The notes: generated by a model not told the origin, from the sequence alone. 64,000 bases of DNA from an uncultured Eggerthella sp. (GCA_959607715.1 CAUHNN010000009.1:20277-84276), one strand, 5' to 3'; shown: positions 1-7,332, counted from the first letter of the stretch. A program made the numbers and translations.

Positions 1-211
1 AAAACGCACGCGCCCTATCCGCTTCACTCCGAGGAGTGAACGCAGACGAAGCCATCAGCGCGATGACGTTCGGCCCGAGCACGTCATGGGCGACATCGAG
101 CAGAAGCGTGGAGTCGACTCCCCCGGAAAACGCGACGGCAACCGAACCGTATCCTCTCAAGATTTCCTCAAGTAAGCGCGCTTTGCGCTCCCCCAGCTCC
201 TGCATATCCAT
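1..211 (-). CDS. larE: LarE, ATP-dependent sacrificial sulfur transferase (5' part, runs off left edge)
   Basis: The first 70 residues of a PP-loop enzyme are encoded leftward and continue beyond base 1. LarE makes the thiolated pyridinium cofactor (NPN) used by lactate racemase LarA and relatives, using its own cysteine as sulfur donor. Seen directly: an N-terminal helix, then the PP-loop FSGGVDSTLLLDVAHDVLG, then a strand reading VIALMAS, the normal spacing for the LarE N-terminus. The start is taken as ATG at 211; a second ATG lies two codons later, and no strong Shine-Dalgarno is visible for either. The gene abuts a prophage remnant whose terminase frame reads into it out of phase. Other PP-loop enzymes (ExsB, NAD synthetase) are possible, but the spacing after the loop fits LarE best. 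Confidence 0.8.
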   Translation of the reverse strand, partial: MDMQELGERKARLLEEILRGYGSVAVAFSGGVDSTLLLDVAHDVLGPNVIALMASSAFTPRSEADRARAF

Positions 212-821
212 CCGATCTGCGCGATTTCCAACAGAAACGAACCAACAGAGGCTTCGCCCCTTCAGCACGCAAGCATTCTAGAACAACGAAGGACGGCTTC
301 GAACGACTACATAAATTAGTTAGGGATCGGCATAGGTAAAGAGAAAGCCCTCGCATGGAGTCGTCCGACCAAGGAAGCACCGTGCGAGAGCAAAGCAATA
401 CGAACGAACGCTCGTATCTGGGGGCTGGGCTATGCGGCCCTTCCTGGCCTCGCCTATTCTTCCTGTTCTGGGAGACGACGCGCAGGACCGTCGGCTTCGA
501 TTGGTCACGCCGCTCCCCCTTCCCATCCTTTATTCCGAGCTGCTTGTTCAGGGCGCGTATCTCCGCGCTCGCCTGCTTCATGGTCGAAAGCTGCGGCATG
601 GCCTTTATGTCGCCCATGTCGTTCACGTACGCGACGCGCGGGAGGCCGTCGCCGTCGATCGCGACGTCGTCCATGCACCTCTCTATGACCACGTACCATT
701 GGCACAGGAGCGCGATCGTCGGCGCGTCGGACTGCGAGAACGACCGTCCCGCCGTTATCTCGTCCCATTTGGCGGACTTGAACGGGTCGTTTGCTATTGA
801 GGGCGGTTTCTCCAGGGCCAT
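168..821 (-). CDS. P27-like phage terminase small subunit with aberrant C-terminus
   Basis: The first ~100 residues (start MALEKPPSIANDPF, then a helical stretch ending IRALNKQLGIKDG) resemble the P27 family of small terminases, the DNA-recognition subunit of the phage packaging motor. After about residue 130 the reading frame loses protein-like character, becoming Ser/Arg/Cys-rich, and continues antisense-free into larE in the wrong frame. The functional product therefore probably ends or is broken near position 400. The expected large terminase is absent, so the packaging module is truncated here. It starts 4 bp after the stop of the preceding MGGRG gene with a GGAGG-type ribosome site, so it was once translated in that operon. 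Family assignment rests on size, context and the N-terminal pattern. Confidence 0.55.
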   Translation of the reverse strand: MALEKPPSIANDPFKSAKWDEITAGRSFSQSDAPTIALLCQWYVVIERCMDDVAIDGDGLPRVAYVNDMGDIKAMPQLSTMKQASAEIRALNKQLGIKDGKGERRDQSKPTVLRVVSQNRKNRRGQEGPHSPAPRYERSFVLLCSRTVLPWSDDSMRGLSLYLCRSLTNLCSRSKPSFVVLECLRAEGAKPLLVRFCWKSRRSDGYAGAGGAQSALT

Positions 822-824
822 GCT

Positions 825-1223
825 CTACCGCCTCCACTCCTTCTTCTCCGAGTCCCACCTGAACCCAGATTCCTTGAGGATGTCCCTGAGGTCGTACGTC
901 CTTCCCCTCACGACCGTGGCTTTTGTCAGGTCGATGCTGTGGGCGCGTATGTCCCTGTTGCCGTACTCGTTGTAGAAACCAGCTTTGAGAAGGTGGTTCT
1001 CGATGGTCGTGTTCTTGTTTGGGTGCTCGTATGAGACGGCCTTTGAGAACCCGACGTCCACCTCGGTTCCATTGACTGTTGCCTCCAGGATCAGCTCCTT
1101 CGCCCTGTAGTCGCTGCTTCGGCTTCTCCTGTTCTGCAGCTTGATAGGCTCGGCGTCGCCGATTATCCCGCCGCCTCGCGACCCCGCGCCACCGCTCATC
1201 GAGCTGCTTCCTCGTCCGCCCAT
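825..1223 (-). CDS. Prophage protein with MGGRGSSS leader (C copy)
   Basis: A 132-residue protein that starts MGGRGSSSMSGG and then a Gly/Ser/Arg-rich linker to about residue 30. The C-terminal 100 residues form a separate domain ending in TYDLRDILKESGFRW plus a basic tail, resembling the small helix-hairpin module (DUF5710-like) found in phage and plasmid proteins. Start: ATG at 1223 follows AGGAGG with 6 nt spacing, better than the TTG two codons upstream. It lies just upstream of the small terminase and downstream of a tRNA-like element and terminator. The same leader is on two other proteins here (1697-2110 and 2112-2513). Function unknown; a packaging or delivery tag on the leader is a hypothesis. 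Confidence 0.6.
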   Translation of the reverse strand: MGGRGSSSMSGGAGSRGGGIIGDAEPIKLQNRRSRSSDYRAKELILEATVNGTEVDVGFSKAVSYEHPNKNTTIENHLLKAGFYNEYGNRDIRAHSIDLTKATVVRGRTYDLRDILKESGFRWDSEKKEWRR

Positions 1224-1244
1224 GCGCAACCTCCTATCGGTATG

Positions 1245-1274
1245 AAAAAAGCCGCCCCAAGGTGGAACGGCTTT
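1245..1274 (-). terminator. Intrinsic terminator ahead of the MGGRG-C gene
   Basis: Read leftward, AAGCCG at 1274-1269 pairs with CGGCTT at 1254-1249, followed by a run of T. The upstream arm can alternatively pair with CGGC at 1345-1342, on the far side of the tRNA-like element, so terminator and anti-terminator folds are mutually exclusive. Confidence 0.6.
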
Positions 1275-1343
1275 AGCAGAATCCCGGATTTGAACCGGCT
1301 CTCCTCAATCAAGGCGTAATCTCCAGACTATACGATCATCTGC
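1275..1343 (-). ncRNA. tRNA-like element with shortened anticodon arm
   Basis: Read leftward this 69-nt segment has a perfect D-stem (CGTA/TACG, positions 1334-1331 and 1318-1315) around a loop containing GG, and a T-arm with CCGG/CCGG around the classic TTCAAAT loop (1298-1284). Acceptor strands GCAGATG and ATTCTGC pair at five positions. Only 15 nt separate the D-stem from the T-stem, about 8 fewer than a tRNA needs, so no normal anticodon stem-loop forms, and the end lacks CCA. It is either a decayed phage tRNA or a tRNA mimic that sits in front of a terminator and controls the next gene. Confidence 0.5.
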
Positions 1344-1382
1344 CGTTTCTATTATTCCATAATATCTGACTGCGAAAGTAGC

Positions 1383-1697
1383 TCATCGAATGTAATCATA
1401 GTCATCTGCAACGAGAAGGGTGTCGTAGCGGTCAAGGAACGACTTCCCATCTAAGACTGGGGCCGCAAGAAGCTCGTCTACTGTTCCGAATCCAATCGAA
1501 AGCCTGTGACCCTCGCCGCGATGAATGAGCGGGTCGGCGAAAAAATATTCTCGTTCACCCGTTTTTCGATGGTACTTCTGATCTATGACGTAATCTTGCC
1601 CGCGATAGGTGAACAGCGGCCAGTCATAGGCACAGCGAAAGGCATCAACGAAATCTTCCTTGTTAAACGTTCCGTAGTGTTTTTCAATGTTCGCCAT
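1383..1697 (-). CDS. Small hypothetical protein, possible immunity protein
   Basis: A 104-residue acidic, aromatic-rich protein with no signal peptide or membrane segment; I do not recognise a family. Its ATG overlaps the stop of the upstream MGGRG protein by one base (TGATG), so the two are translationally coupled. A small acidic protein locked to the 3' end of a gene with a variable C-terminal domain is the usual arrangement of an immunity gene behind a toxin, hence the suggestion. It is followed by the tRNA-like element and the terminator at 1245-1274. Nothing in the sequence proves the immunity role; a phage morphogenesis accessory protein is equally possible. Confidence 0.55.
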   Translation of the reverse strand: MANIEKHYGTFNKEDFVDAFRCAYDWPLFTYRGQDYVIDQKYHRKTGEREYFFADPLIHRGEGHRLSIGFGTVDELLAAPVLDGKSFLDRYDTLLVADDYDYIR

Positions 1698-2110
1698 CAG
1701 CCAGCACCGCCTTTCCTCCTGACGTGGCTTCTGACAATTGCAGCCGTTCTACGTTCCTTGCGGCTCGGTTTTCTCGGGTCTTCCCTGACAAGAGAGCCAT
1801 TTTCATTATATCGGAACTCATGGACATGAGTGCTCAAGCCCTTGTGGTCTTTATAATCAAGCTGCTTGTAGACCTTGCCGTGCTCGTCCATGTAGCTAAT
1901 CGAGTTCAGCTTGCCCGTTTTCCCGTCAACGGTCGCGTAAATCCTCCCGGGTGTCATTGATTCAATAGGGGCTTTCGCTGGTTTGCCGTCCCTACGGGCG
2001 ACAATTTTAATATTCCCCAACGGAGCGACAACGGAAGCGTACTCATCGCCGTAGACGTTCCACGTCCCGTTTAACTTGTAGTATCCGCTGCTCGCGCCGC
2101 GACCGCCCAT
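1697..2110 (-). CDS. Prophage protein with MGGRGASS leader (B copy), possible toxin domain
   Basis: A 137-residue basic protein beginning MGGRGASSGYYKLNG. After the leader comes a beta-rich module (ISYMDEHGKVYKQLDY) and then DHKGLSTHVHEF, an HxH signature, ending in a strongly basic tail. The beta-hairpin plus HxH pattern recalls C-terminal domains seen on phage head proteins and polymorphic toxins, but no family is assigned. The gene follows the A copy with a one-base gap (TGATATG) and overlaps the small acidic gene at 1383-1697. The three genes therefore form one tightly coupled unit. If the HxH domain is enzymatic, the histidines near residues 94-96 are the first candidates for catalysis. 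Confidence 0.6.
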   Translation of the reverse strand: MGGRGASSGYYKLNGTWNVYGDEYASVVAPLGNIKIVARRDGKPAKAPIESMTPGRIYATVDGKTGKLNSISYMDEHGKVYKQLDYKDHKGLSTHVHEFRYNENGSLVREDPRKPSRKERRTAAIVRSHVRRKGGAG

Positions 2111-2111
2111 A

Positions 2112-2513
2112 TCAGTATCCCATGTTTCTCAATACATTGCGGTTCATTCGGCGCCGCGCCCGCTCGTACGTAGGAGTTGTGATCTCCCTAGTCGTGGCTT
2201 CTCCAAAACTGTTTACGAACGTCTTGCCGGCGGGATTGCTCACCTGCTTCTTCTTGACCAACTCATCAAGGACACGCCCTCGCTCCGCCTGCAAGCGCTG
2301 GTATTCCCTCTGCGCCGCCGTATATCGTCTGTGGTCTGACGCGCTTCCGGTCGGGGCGCCTTGGAGATAGCCCGTATGTCCAGCGGCGGTTTCGCTCATC
2401 GTGTCCGCGAGCTTCGCCATTCTCGAATCGATGCCCTTCAGAGACTGTTGCGCGCTCTTTCCACGTGCCTTAGACGATTTCGCGCCCGCGCTGCTGCTTC
2501 CCCTACCGCCCAT
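2112..2513 (-). CDS. Prophage protein with MGGRGSSS leader (A copy)
   Basis: A 133-residue basic, largely helical protein starting MGGRGSSSAGAKSSKARG. The middle (residues 30-85) is predicted coiled helix with the pattern REYQRLQAERGRVLDEL. The C-terminus, ending RRRMNRNVLRNMGY, is very basic. The start has AAAGGATGGG just upstream. Its 5' end overlaps the broken DUF4417 gene by 11 bp. The family is unknown; proteins with this leader are common around the packaging and head genes of Gram-positive siphophages, so a minor structural or scaffold-associated role is the most likely one. Confidence 0.6.
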   Translation of the reverse strand: MGGRGSSSAGAKSSKARGKSAQQSLKGIDSRMAKLADTMSETAAGHTGYLQGAPTGSASDHRRYTAAQREYQRLQAERGRVLDELVKKKQVSNPAGKTFVNSFGEATTREITTPTYERARRRMNRNVLRNMGY

Positions 2514-2965
2514 TTCCCATCCTTTCGGTCACCGAGTTCTTGTAATGGACGACCTCGGCATCGCCGAAGTCGAAGCCCACGTCGCCGCCGTACAGCAGCA
2601 CGCGGGACGGCTCCAGCCGCCGCATCGCCTCGCGCATCCCGTCCATCCAGACCGCGAGAGCGTCCGTATCGCCCTTTACCCCAACGGTGGAGGTGGCGAC
2701 GGTGGAGTGGCGCGGCACGCCCTCGAAGCAGAACGCGTAGCTCTCGGGCTGCGCCCATGAGAGCGTGGGGGCCACGGACAGCCCGTTGTCCTGCCAGTAG
2801 CGCCCGAGCGCCTGCGACCTGTATCGCCTGGTAGCGCGCGACCTCGTCGACCCTCTCGGGGACGTACGCGGCGGATGTCACCGCCGGCGGGGGCCTGCAC
2901 CCGCTCCCCTTCAGTTCCGAAAGATTCTCAAGCGATCCTCGATCCCAATAGATATCGCGCGACAA
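2503..2965 (-). pseudogene. DUF4417 family protein, frameshifted
   Basis: The C-terminal part, in the frame ending at 2503, reads APTLSWAQPESYAFCFEGVP then STVATSTVGV and SRVLLYGGDVG, the hallmark pattern of DUF4417 phage proteins. The motif RSQALGRYWQDNG lies in the same frame, but the sequence before it (PERVDEVARYQAI) is in another frame. A loss of two bases at about 2832 (ATATAC to ATAC) would account for the shift. The N-terminal start near 2965 also lacks the usual leading region, so the gene is both truncated and shifted. DUF4417 genes typically lie near phage terminase genes, matching the context. Confidence 0.65.
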
Positions 2966-3277
2966 AGTGAATCAACCTATGGTAAAACCCCTTGATCAAC
3001 GGATTGCACGAATGCGTTGATCAGGGATCATGCCGATTTGGCAGGTATCGATGCGGGTGCACAGCTTATTTTCGCCCTGTGAACGGTTTCATTGTTTCCA
3101 CATTATTTCATCGGTATACGTCTTACAAATGCGGATAAATGGAGAGAATTTGATGGTATTCAAGAAAATCAACCGAAAACGGGAAGGAACGCTACCGCTG
3201 AGAAGGTCACCCTCTGGTCAATGAAGCGGCAAAGAACATACTGGGGCAAACGAATTCAAGGGAGAAAGGACCCTACC
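2966..3277. other. Intergenic region at prophage boundary with a dyad
   Basis: About 310 bp without a convincing gene. It contains TGATCAACG (2993-3001) and its exact inverted copy CGTTGATCA (3015-3023) separated by 13 nt. The rest is AT-richer than its neighbours; a promoter for the 3-hydroxyacyl-CoA dehydrogenase must lie here, but no clear -35/-10 pair was found. The dyad could be an operator or an RNA hairpin. Confidence 0.5.
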
Positions 3278-4210
3278 ATGAAAAACATCACCGTAGCGGG
3301 AGGCGGCGTCTTGGGAAGCCAGATCGCCTTCCAGAGCGCCTACCGTGGATTCAATGTAACCGTATGGCTGCGCATGGAGTCGTCGATCGGACGCGCCGAA
3401 CCTAAGTTCGAACGAGTAGAGGCCATCTACCTCAAAACGCTTGAGGCCATGAAGACGAACCCCCAGGCGTTTTGCCGTGGATTCGGCCTTGCCCCTGAAG
3501 CCACCCCCGAGGAAATCGACGAGAAGATAGCCGCAGCGAAAAGCGCACGGGAGCGCATAACCTTCACCCTCGATTACGAGAAGGCGGCACAAGATGCCGA
3601 TCTGGTGATCGAGGCCATCGCCGAAAACCCGCAGGAAAAGATCGAGTTCTACACGAAGCTCGCACCGCTTTTGCCGGAAAAGACCGTCATCGCCACTAAT
3701 TCCTCGACCATGCTTCCGAGCGCCTTCGCCGAGTACACGCGCCGCCCGGAGAAGTACTTGGCGCTTCACTTCGCCAACGAGATCTGGCGCAACAACACCG
3801 CAGAGATCATGGGTCACGACGGCACCAGCCCTGAAGCGTTCAAGGCTGTGGTGAAATTCGCCGAGGACATCGCGATGATTCCGCTCGAATTGAAAAAGGA
3901 GCAGTCGGGCTATCTGCTGAACAGCATGCTCGTGCCGTTCCTCAACTCCGCCCAGGCACTGCTCGCCAATGGCGTGGCCGATCACGAGACCATCGATAAA
4001 ACCTGGAAGCTCGCAACGGGCGCACCCTTAGGACCCTTCCAGATCCTCGACATCGTTGGCCTCACCACCGCCTACAACATCGTGTCATTGAGCCCCGAGG
4101 CCGCGGATCCCTCCACGACCCCGGGACGTATCGCGTCGACCCTGAAATCCTATATCGACCAGGGCAAAACCGGCGTGAATGCCGGAGAAGGGTTCTACTC
4201 CTACCGGTAA
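3278..4210 (+). CDS. 3-hydroxyacyl-CoA dehydrogenase
   Basis: A 310-residue NAD-dependent oxidoreductase that interconverts 3-hydroxyacyl-CoA and 3-ketoacyl-CoA in fatty-acid oxidation or butyrate-type fermentation. The N-terminus ITVAGGGVLGSQIAFQSA is the Rossmann dinucleotide loop. DADLVIEAIAENPQEKIEFY and IATNSSTMLPS are the conserved central strands (the ATNSS motif), LALHFANEIWRNN carries the catalytic His region, and the C-terminal domain follows from about residue 190. ATG at 3278 is chosen over longer starts because GGAGAAAGGA lies just upstream and the protein then begins at the Rossmann strand. The gene stands alone and converges on trpB at 4211, leaving no intergenic space. Confidence 0.85.
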   Translation: MKNITVAGGGVLGSQIAFQSAYRGFNVTVWLRMESSIGRAEPKFERVEAIYLKTLEAMKTNPQAFCRGFGLAPEATPEEIDEKIAAAKSARERITFTLDYEKAAQDADLVIEAIAENPQEKIEFYTKLAPLLPEKTVIATNSSTMLPSAFAEYTRRPEKYLALHFANEIWRNNTAEIMGHDGTSPEAFKAVVKFAEDIAMIPLELKKEQSGYLLNSMLVPFLNSAQALLANGVADHETIDKTWKLATGAPLGPFQILDIVGLTTAYNIVSLSPEAADPSTTPGRIASTLKSYIDQGKTGVNAGEGFYSYR

Positions 4211-5602
4211 TTACTGAATGCCTTCGAGCTTAGGGATGTAGGAAAACCCGCGCTCCAGGTCTTCGTCGGTGGGAACGTAGTCGGTCATGGTGCCGTTCTT
4301 GTAGGACTGGTACGCCGCAAGATCGAAGTAACCGGTTCCCGTCAAACCGAAGACGATGGTCTTCTCCTCCCCGGTCTCCTTGCACTTGAGGGCCTCATCG
4401 ATGGCGACCCGAATGGCGTGCGCCGATTCGGGTGCAGGCAGGGTGCCTTCGACGCGAGCGAACAGCGTTGCCGCCTCGAACACCTTGGTCTGCTCGACGG
4501 CGCGCGCCTCGTCGATGAACCCGTCATGGTAGAGCTGGGAAAGAATGGGGCTCATGCCGTGATAACGCAAACCGCCAGAATGGTTCGGGCTCGGAATGAA
4601 ACCGGAGCCGAGGGTGTACATCTTAGCCAGGGGCGTCACTTTACCCACATCGCAGAAGTCGTAGGCGAACTTACCGCGCGTAAGCGTCGGGCAGCTGGCG
4701 GGTTCAACAGCGATGAAATATGGAGCCTGCTTGCCAGCGAGTTTATCGGCCATAAACGGAGCCATCAGGCCACCGAGGTTCGATCCGCCGCCTGCGCAGC
4801 CGATGAGGATATCGGGCGTGACGCCGATCTTCTCAAGCGCGGTCTTCGTTTCCTGGCCGATGATCGACTGATGGAGCAGGACCTGGTTCAAAACGCTGCC
4901 GAGGACATAACGGCACCCATCGACGCTGAGGGCTTCCTCGACCGCTTCGGAAATCGCGGTTCCCAAAGAGCCGGTGTTGTCGGGGTCGTCGGCGAGGATA
5001 GCGCGGCCGACGTTGGTTTCCATCGAGGGGGACGGCGTGACTCGAGCGCCGTAGGTTTCCATGACCGCCTTGCGATACGGCTTCTGCTGAGCCGAGCACT
5101 TGACCATGAAAACGTGCAGATCAAGGCCGAAGTAGCCGCAGGCCATGGAAAGAGCGGTGCCCCACTGGCCGGCGCCCGTTTCCGTGGTGAGGCACGTCAG
5201 CCCCTGCTCTTTGGCGTAATACGCCTGAGCGATCGCGGAATTGAGCTTGTGGGAACCCGAGGTGTTGTTGCCCTCGAACTTGTAGTAGATCTTCGCCGGC
5301 GTATCGAGCGCCTTCTCAAGGAACTCCGCATGGACGAGCGGAGAGGGTCGATACATCTTGTAGAAGTTGCGGACCTCTTCAGGAATGGGAATGAAGCGGT
5401 CCGTCGTGTTGAGTTCCTGCTTCGCCAGTTCAGTGCAGAAGACCGGCTCGAGGTCCTCGACGCTCATCGGCTGAAGGGTGGCCGGATTGAGGATGGGAGC
5501 GTGATCGGTCTTCATGTCGGCACGCACATTGTAGTAGTGCGTCGGCATCTCATCTTCGCTCAGATACGTCTTGTAATCGGTGGTTTGGCGGTTGGTCATC
5601 AT
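4211..5602 (-). CDS. trpB: Tryptophan synthase beta chain, TrpB2 type
   Basis: A 463-residue PLP enzyme that condenses indole with serine (or phosphoserine) to tryptophan. The extended N-terminus and the missing alpha-contact region mark the TrpB2 class, which often works without TrpA. Visible: the PLP lysine in GSHKLNSA, TETGAGQWG, the phosphate-binding loop GCAGGGSNLGG, and the serine-like tail motif FGLTGTGYFD. AAAGGAG lies ahead of two adjacent ATG codons. No other trp gene is nearby, which suggests indole salvage or conversion of external indole. Expression is governed by the T-box leader immediately upstream, read by tRNA-Trp. Confidence 0.9.
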   Translation of the reverse strand: MMTNRQTTDYKTYLSEDEMPTHYYNVRADMKTDHAPILNPATLQPMSVEDLEPVFCTELAKQELNTTDRFIPIPEEVRNFYKMYRPSPLVHAEFLEKALDTPAKIYYKFEGNNTSGSHKLNSAIAQAYYAKEQGLTCLTTETGAGQWGTALSMACGYFGLDLHVFMVKCSAQQKPYRKAVMETYGARVTPSPSMETNVGRAILADDPDNTGSLGTAISEAVEEALSVDGCRYVLGSVLNQVLLHQSIIGQETKTALEKIGVTPDILIGCAGGGSNLGGLMAPFMADKLAGKQAPYFIAVEPASCPTLTRGKFAYDFCDVGKVTPLAKMYTLGSGFIPSPNHSGGLRYHGMSPILSQLYHDGFIDEARAVEQTKVFEAATLFARVEGTLPAPESAHAIRVAIDEALKCKETGEEKTIVFGLTGTGYFDLAAYQSYKNGTMTDYVPTDEDLERGFSYIPKLEGIQ

Positions 5603-5632
5603 CTTCTTCTCCTTTCATGGGGAGACGAAGGC

Positions 5633-5915
5633 ATAAAAAAAACGCCCTGTCTCCTACAAACTACCTTGCAGGGACAAGAGCGAAAACTCCTGCGGTGCCA
5701 CCACTGCTTGATTCGCGGAAAAGCGAATCCTCTCACGAAGCGCCGTCACGCTTCTGCCCTGTAACGGGAGCGCCCGTCTTGCGCTACTTGGCCTTCGCCG
5801 TTCACCCAAGCCCTCGGAGGTCCATTTGATGATTCGCTTCCTGTCGGGATCCCAGCATCCCCGACTCTCTGTGAGTGCGCCTTCACCGTTACTTCCTCGT
5901 CAACGGTTTGATAGG
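5633..5915 (-). promoter_or_regulatory. T-box riboswitch, probably tRNA-Trp specific
   Basis: The ~280-nt leader of trpB carries the T-box consensus TGGCACCGC (5700-5692), the AGAGAG and GGGATCC-type Stem I elements near 5850-5875, and ends in CCCTG/CAGGG hairpin strands followed by eight T (5642-5635). A competing GCAGG/CCTGC pairing next to the T-box can serve as antiterminator. TGG in AAATGGACC (about 5828-5820) sits where the specifier codon is expected and matches the Trp product of the gene. Uncharged tRNA-Trp would allow read-through into trpB. Confidence 0.85.
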
Positions 5916-5919
5916 TGGG

Positions 5920-5949
5920 ACTATAGCAGACTAAAGTTCGAATGCACAA
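5920..5949 (-). promoter_or_regulatory. Promoter of the T-box/trpB unit
   Basis: Leftward -35 TTGTGC (5949-5944) and -10 TATAGT (5925-5920) with 18-bp spacing, placing the transcript start near 5913, at the beginning of the T-box leader. Confidence 0.6.
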
Positions 5950-5985
5950 GGCATTTTTTTCGAAAAATCCCTCAACGGCGCGTGG

Positions 5986-7332
5986 TCATTCGTAGGTTTG
6001 CTCAAGAGAGCGGCTCAGCGCAATGGTGATCACGCCGAGCACGAAGGTTATCGCGATCAGCGACAACGCCATGATCCACTCGGCTTCCCAGCTGATCTCA
6101 GCCACGAGGGCGAACAGCGTCGCCGCGCCAGCACCTGAAAGATTCACGAAGATTGCCACGCGCGAATAGATGAGCGTGTAGTCCCTTGGGCCGACCAACT
6201 GACGCGTAGCCGAGGGGCTCAGCGAATCGACGGCAGCATACAACACGCCGCAGAGCATACCGCCGGCGTACACGAAGTACACCGACGATTGAACGCCGAA
6301 CCACATGCAGAGGATGCTCGCCGCTCCGCACCCGCAGGCAAGGGCGAAGGCGGCGATAAGCGAAACGTCGGACAAAGCTCCGAGAACGACTTTCCCGATG
6401 GCGGCGAAGATCATGATGCACGCAGCGACCCCCGAAGCGAGCATGATGGCGCCGTCAGGGGTGATGCCGGCTATTCCAAGCGAACCCAAATGGTAGATAT
6501 ACGAAGCGAAGAGGTTGCCCGTCACGGTGAGCGCGTTGAAGATGCCCATAGCGAGCATCAGCGTGTAGAAGGCGGGCGAGCGGAACATGACGCGGGCAGA
6601 AACGCCCCACTGGCGCTCATCGGCACCTGACCCCCCATCGGCCTGCGGGCTATTGGAGGGGGCGTCGTCAGGGCGCCGATCGGAACCGTACGCGACGAGA
6701 CCCACCTCCTCGGGATGGCTGCGGATCAGGGCAAGCGTCGCCGGCAAACCGGTGGCAAGCACAACGACCGAGAACACCAGATAGGCCATGCGCCAGTCGA
6801 AGGCGGACAACAACGCACCGCCTACCATGCTCCAGAGTGCGCCGCCGATGCCCGACATAGCGAAACACAGCCCGATGAAGAACCCGGTGCGCACGGTGAA
6901 CCAACGGTTAACCAACGTGGGAACCGCGAGGAACATGAGCGACACGATGCCCAGCCCCTCGATGACCCCCGAAACGTAGAACTGCCAGACGTGCGTCCAC
7001 ACCGAGCACAGGAACATGCCCACCGCAACGAGAACAACGGAAGCGGTTAAGACGATGCGGAGATCGAGCTTTTCCATGAGATTGCCGGCGAAGGGCGACG
7101 CAATCGCGCCGATGAGGTAGATGATGGTGATGAAAAGCGTGAATTGGCTCGACGCAGCCCCAAGCGAATCAGCGACCGGCACCACGAAAATGGACCAGGT
7201 GTTGTACACCAAAGCGCACGGCCCCAGGCAGATGAGCACACCGGCGAGTAGAACCATCACGTGGCGCCCCGTCATACGTCCGGCGTCGTTATCGACGCCA
7301 GGCTCCCCGAAACCAGACATGCGTTCCCTCAT
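5986..7332 (-). CDS. MFS transporter, oxalate/formate antiporter-like
   Basis: A 448-residue twelve-helix permease of the major facilitator superfamily. Two six-helix halves are separated by a charged loop of ~45 residues (about 200-245 from the start) containing SDRRPDDAPSN. The signature after helix 2 (GNLMEKLDLRIVL) and the glycine-rich helices 4-5 (SGIGGALWSMVGGALL) resemble the OFA/monocarboxylate branch. ATG at 7332 follows GGAGA and gives a normal N-terminus; a longer in-frame start exists at 7404 but adds an unlikely basic tail. It is co-directional with the T-box/trpB unit, which has its own promoter. Transport of a small carboxylate or indole-related compound is possible; the substrate cannot be read from the sequence. 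Confidence 0.8.
   Translation of the reverse strand: MRERMSGFGEPGVDNDAGRMTGRHVMVLLAGVLICLGPCALVYNTWSIFVVPVADSLGAASSQFTLFITIIYLIGAIASPFAGNLMEKLDLRIVLTASVVLVAVGMFLCSVWTHVWQFYVSGVIEGLGIVSLMFLAVPTLVNRWFTVRTGFFIGLCFAMSGIGGALWSMVGGALLSAFDWRMAYLVFSVVVLATGLPATLALIRSHPEEVGLVAYGSDRRPDDAPSNSPQADGGSGADERQWGVSARVMFRSPAFYTLMLAMGIFNALTVTGNLFASYIYHLGSLGIAGITPDGAIMLASGVAACIMIFAAIGKVVLGALSDVSLIAAFALACGCGAASILCMWFGVQSSVYFVYAGGMLCGVLYAAVDSLSPSATRQLVGPRDYTLIYSRVAIFVNLSGAGAATLFALVAEISWEAEWIMALSLIAITFVLGVITIALSRSLEQTYE

Noticed and set aside
1275..1343. Functional tRNA gene
   Set aside because: The anticodon arm is about 8 nt too short, the acceptor stem is imperfect and CCA is missing.
3092..3277. N-terminal extension of the 3-hydroxyacyl-CoA dehydrogenase
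   Set aside because: The extra ~60 codons are not protein-like, and the ATG at 3278 has a strong ribosome site and begins at the Rossmann strand.
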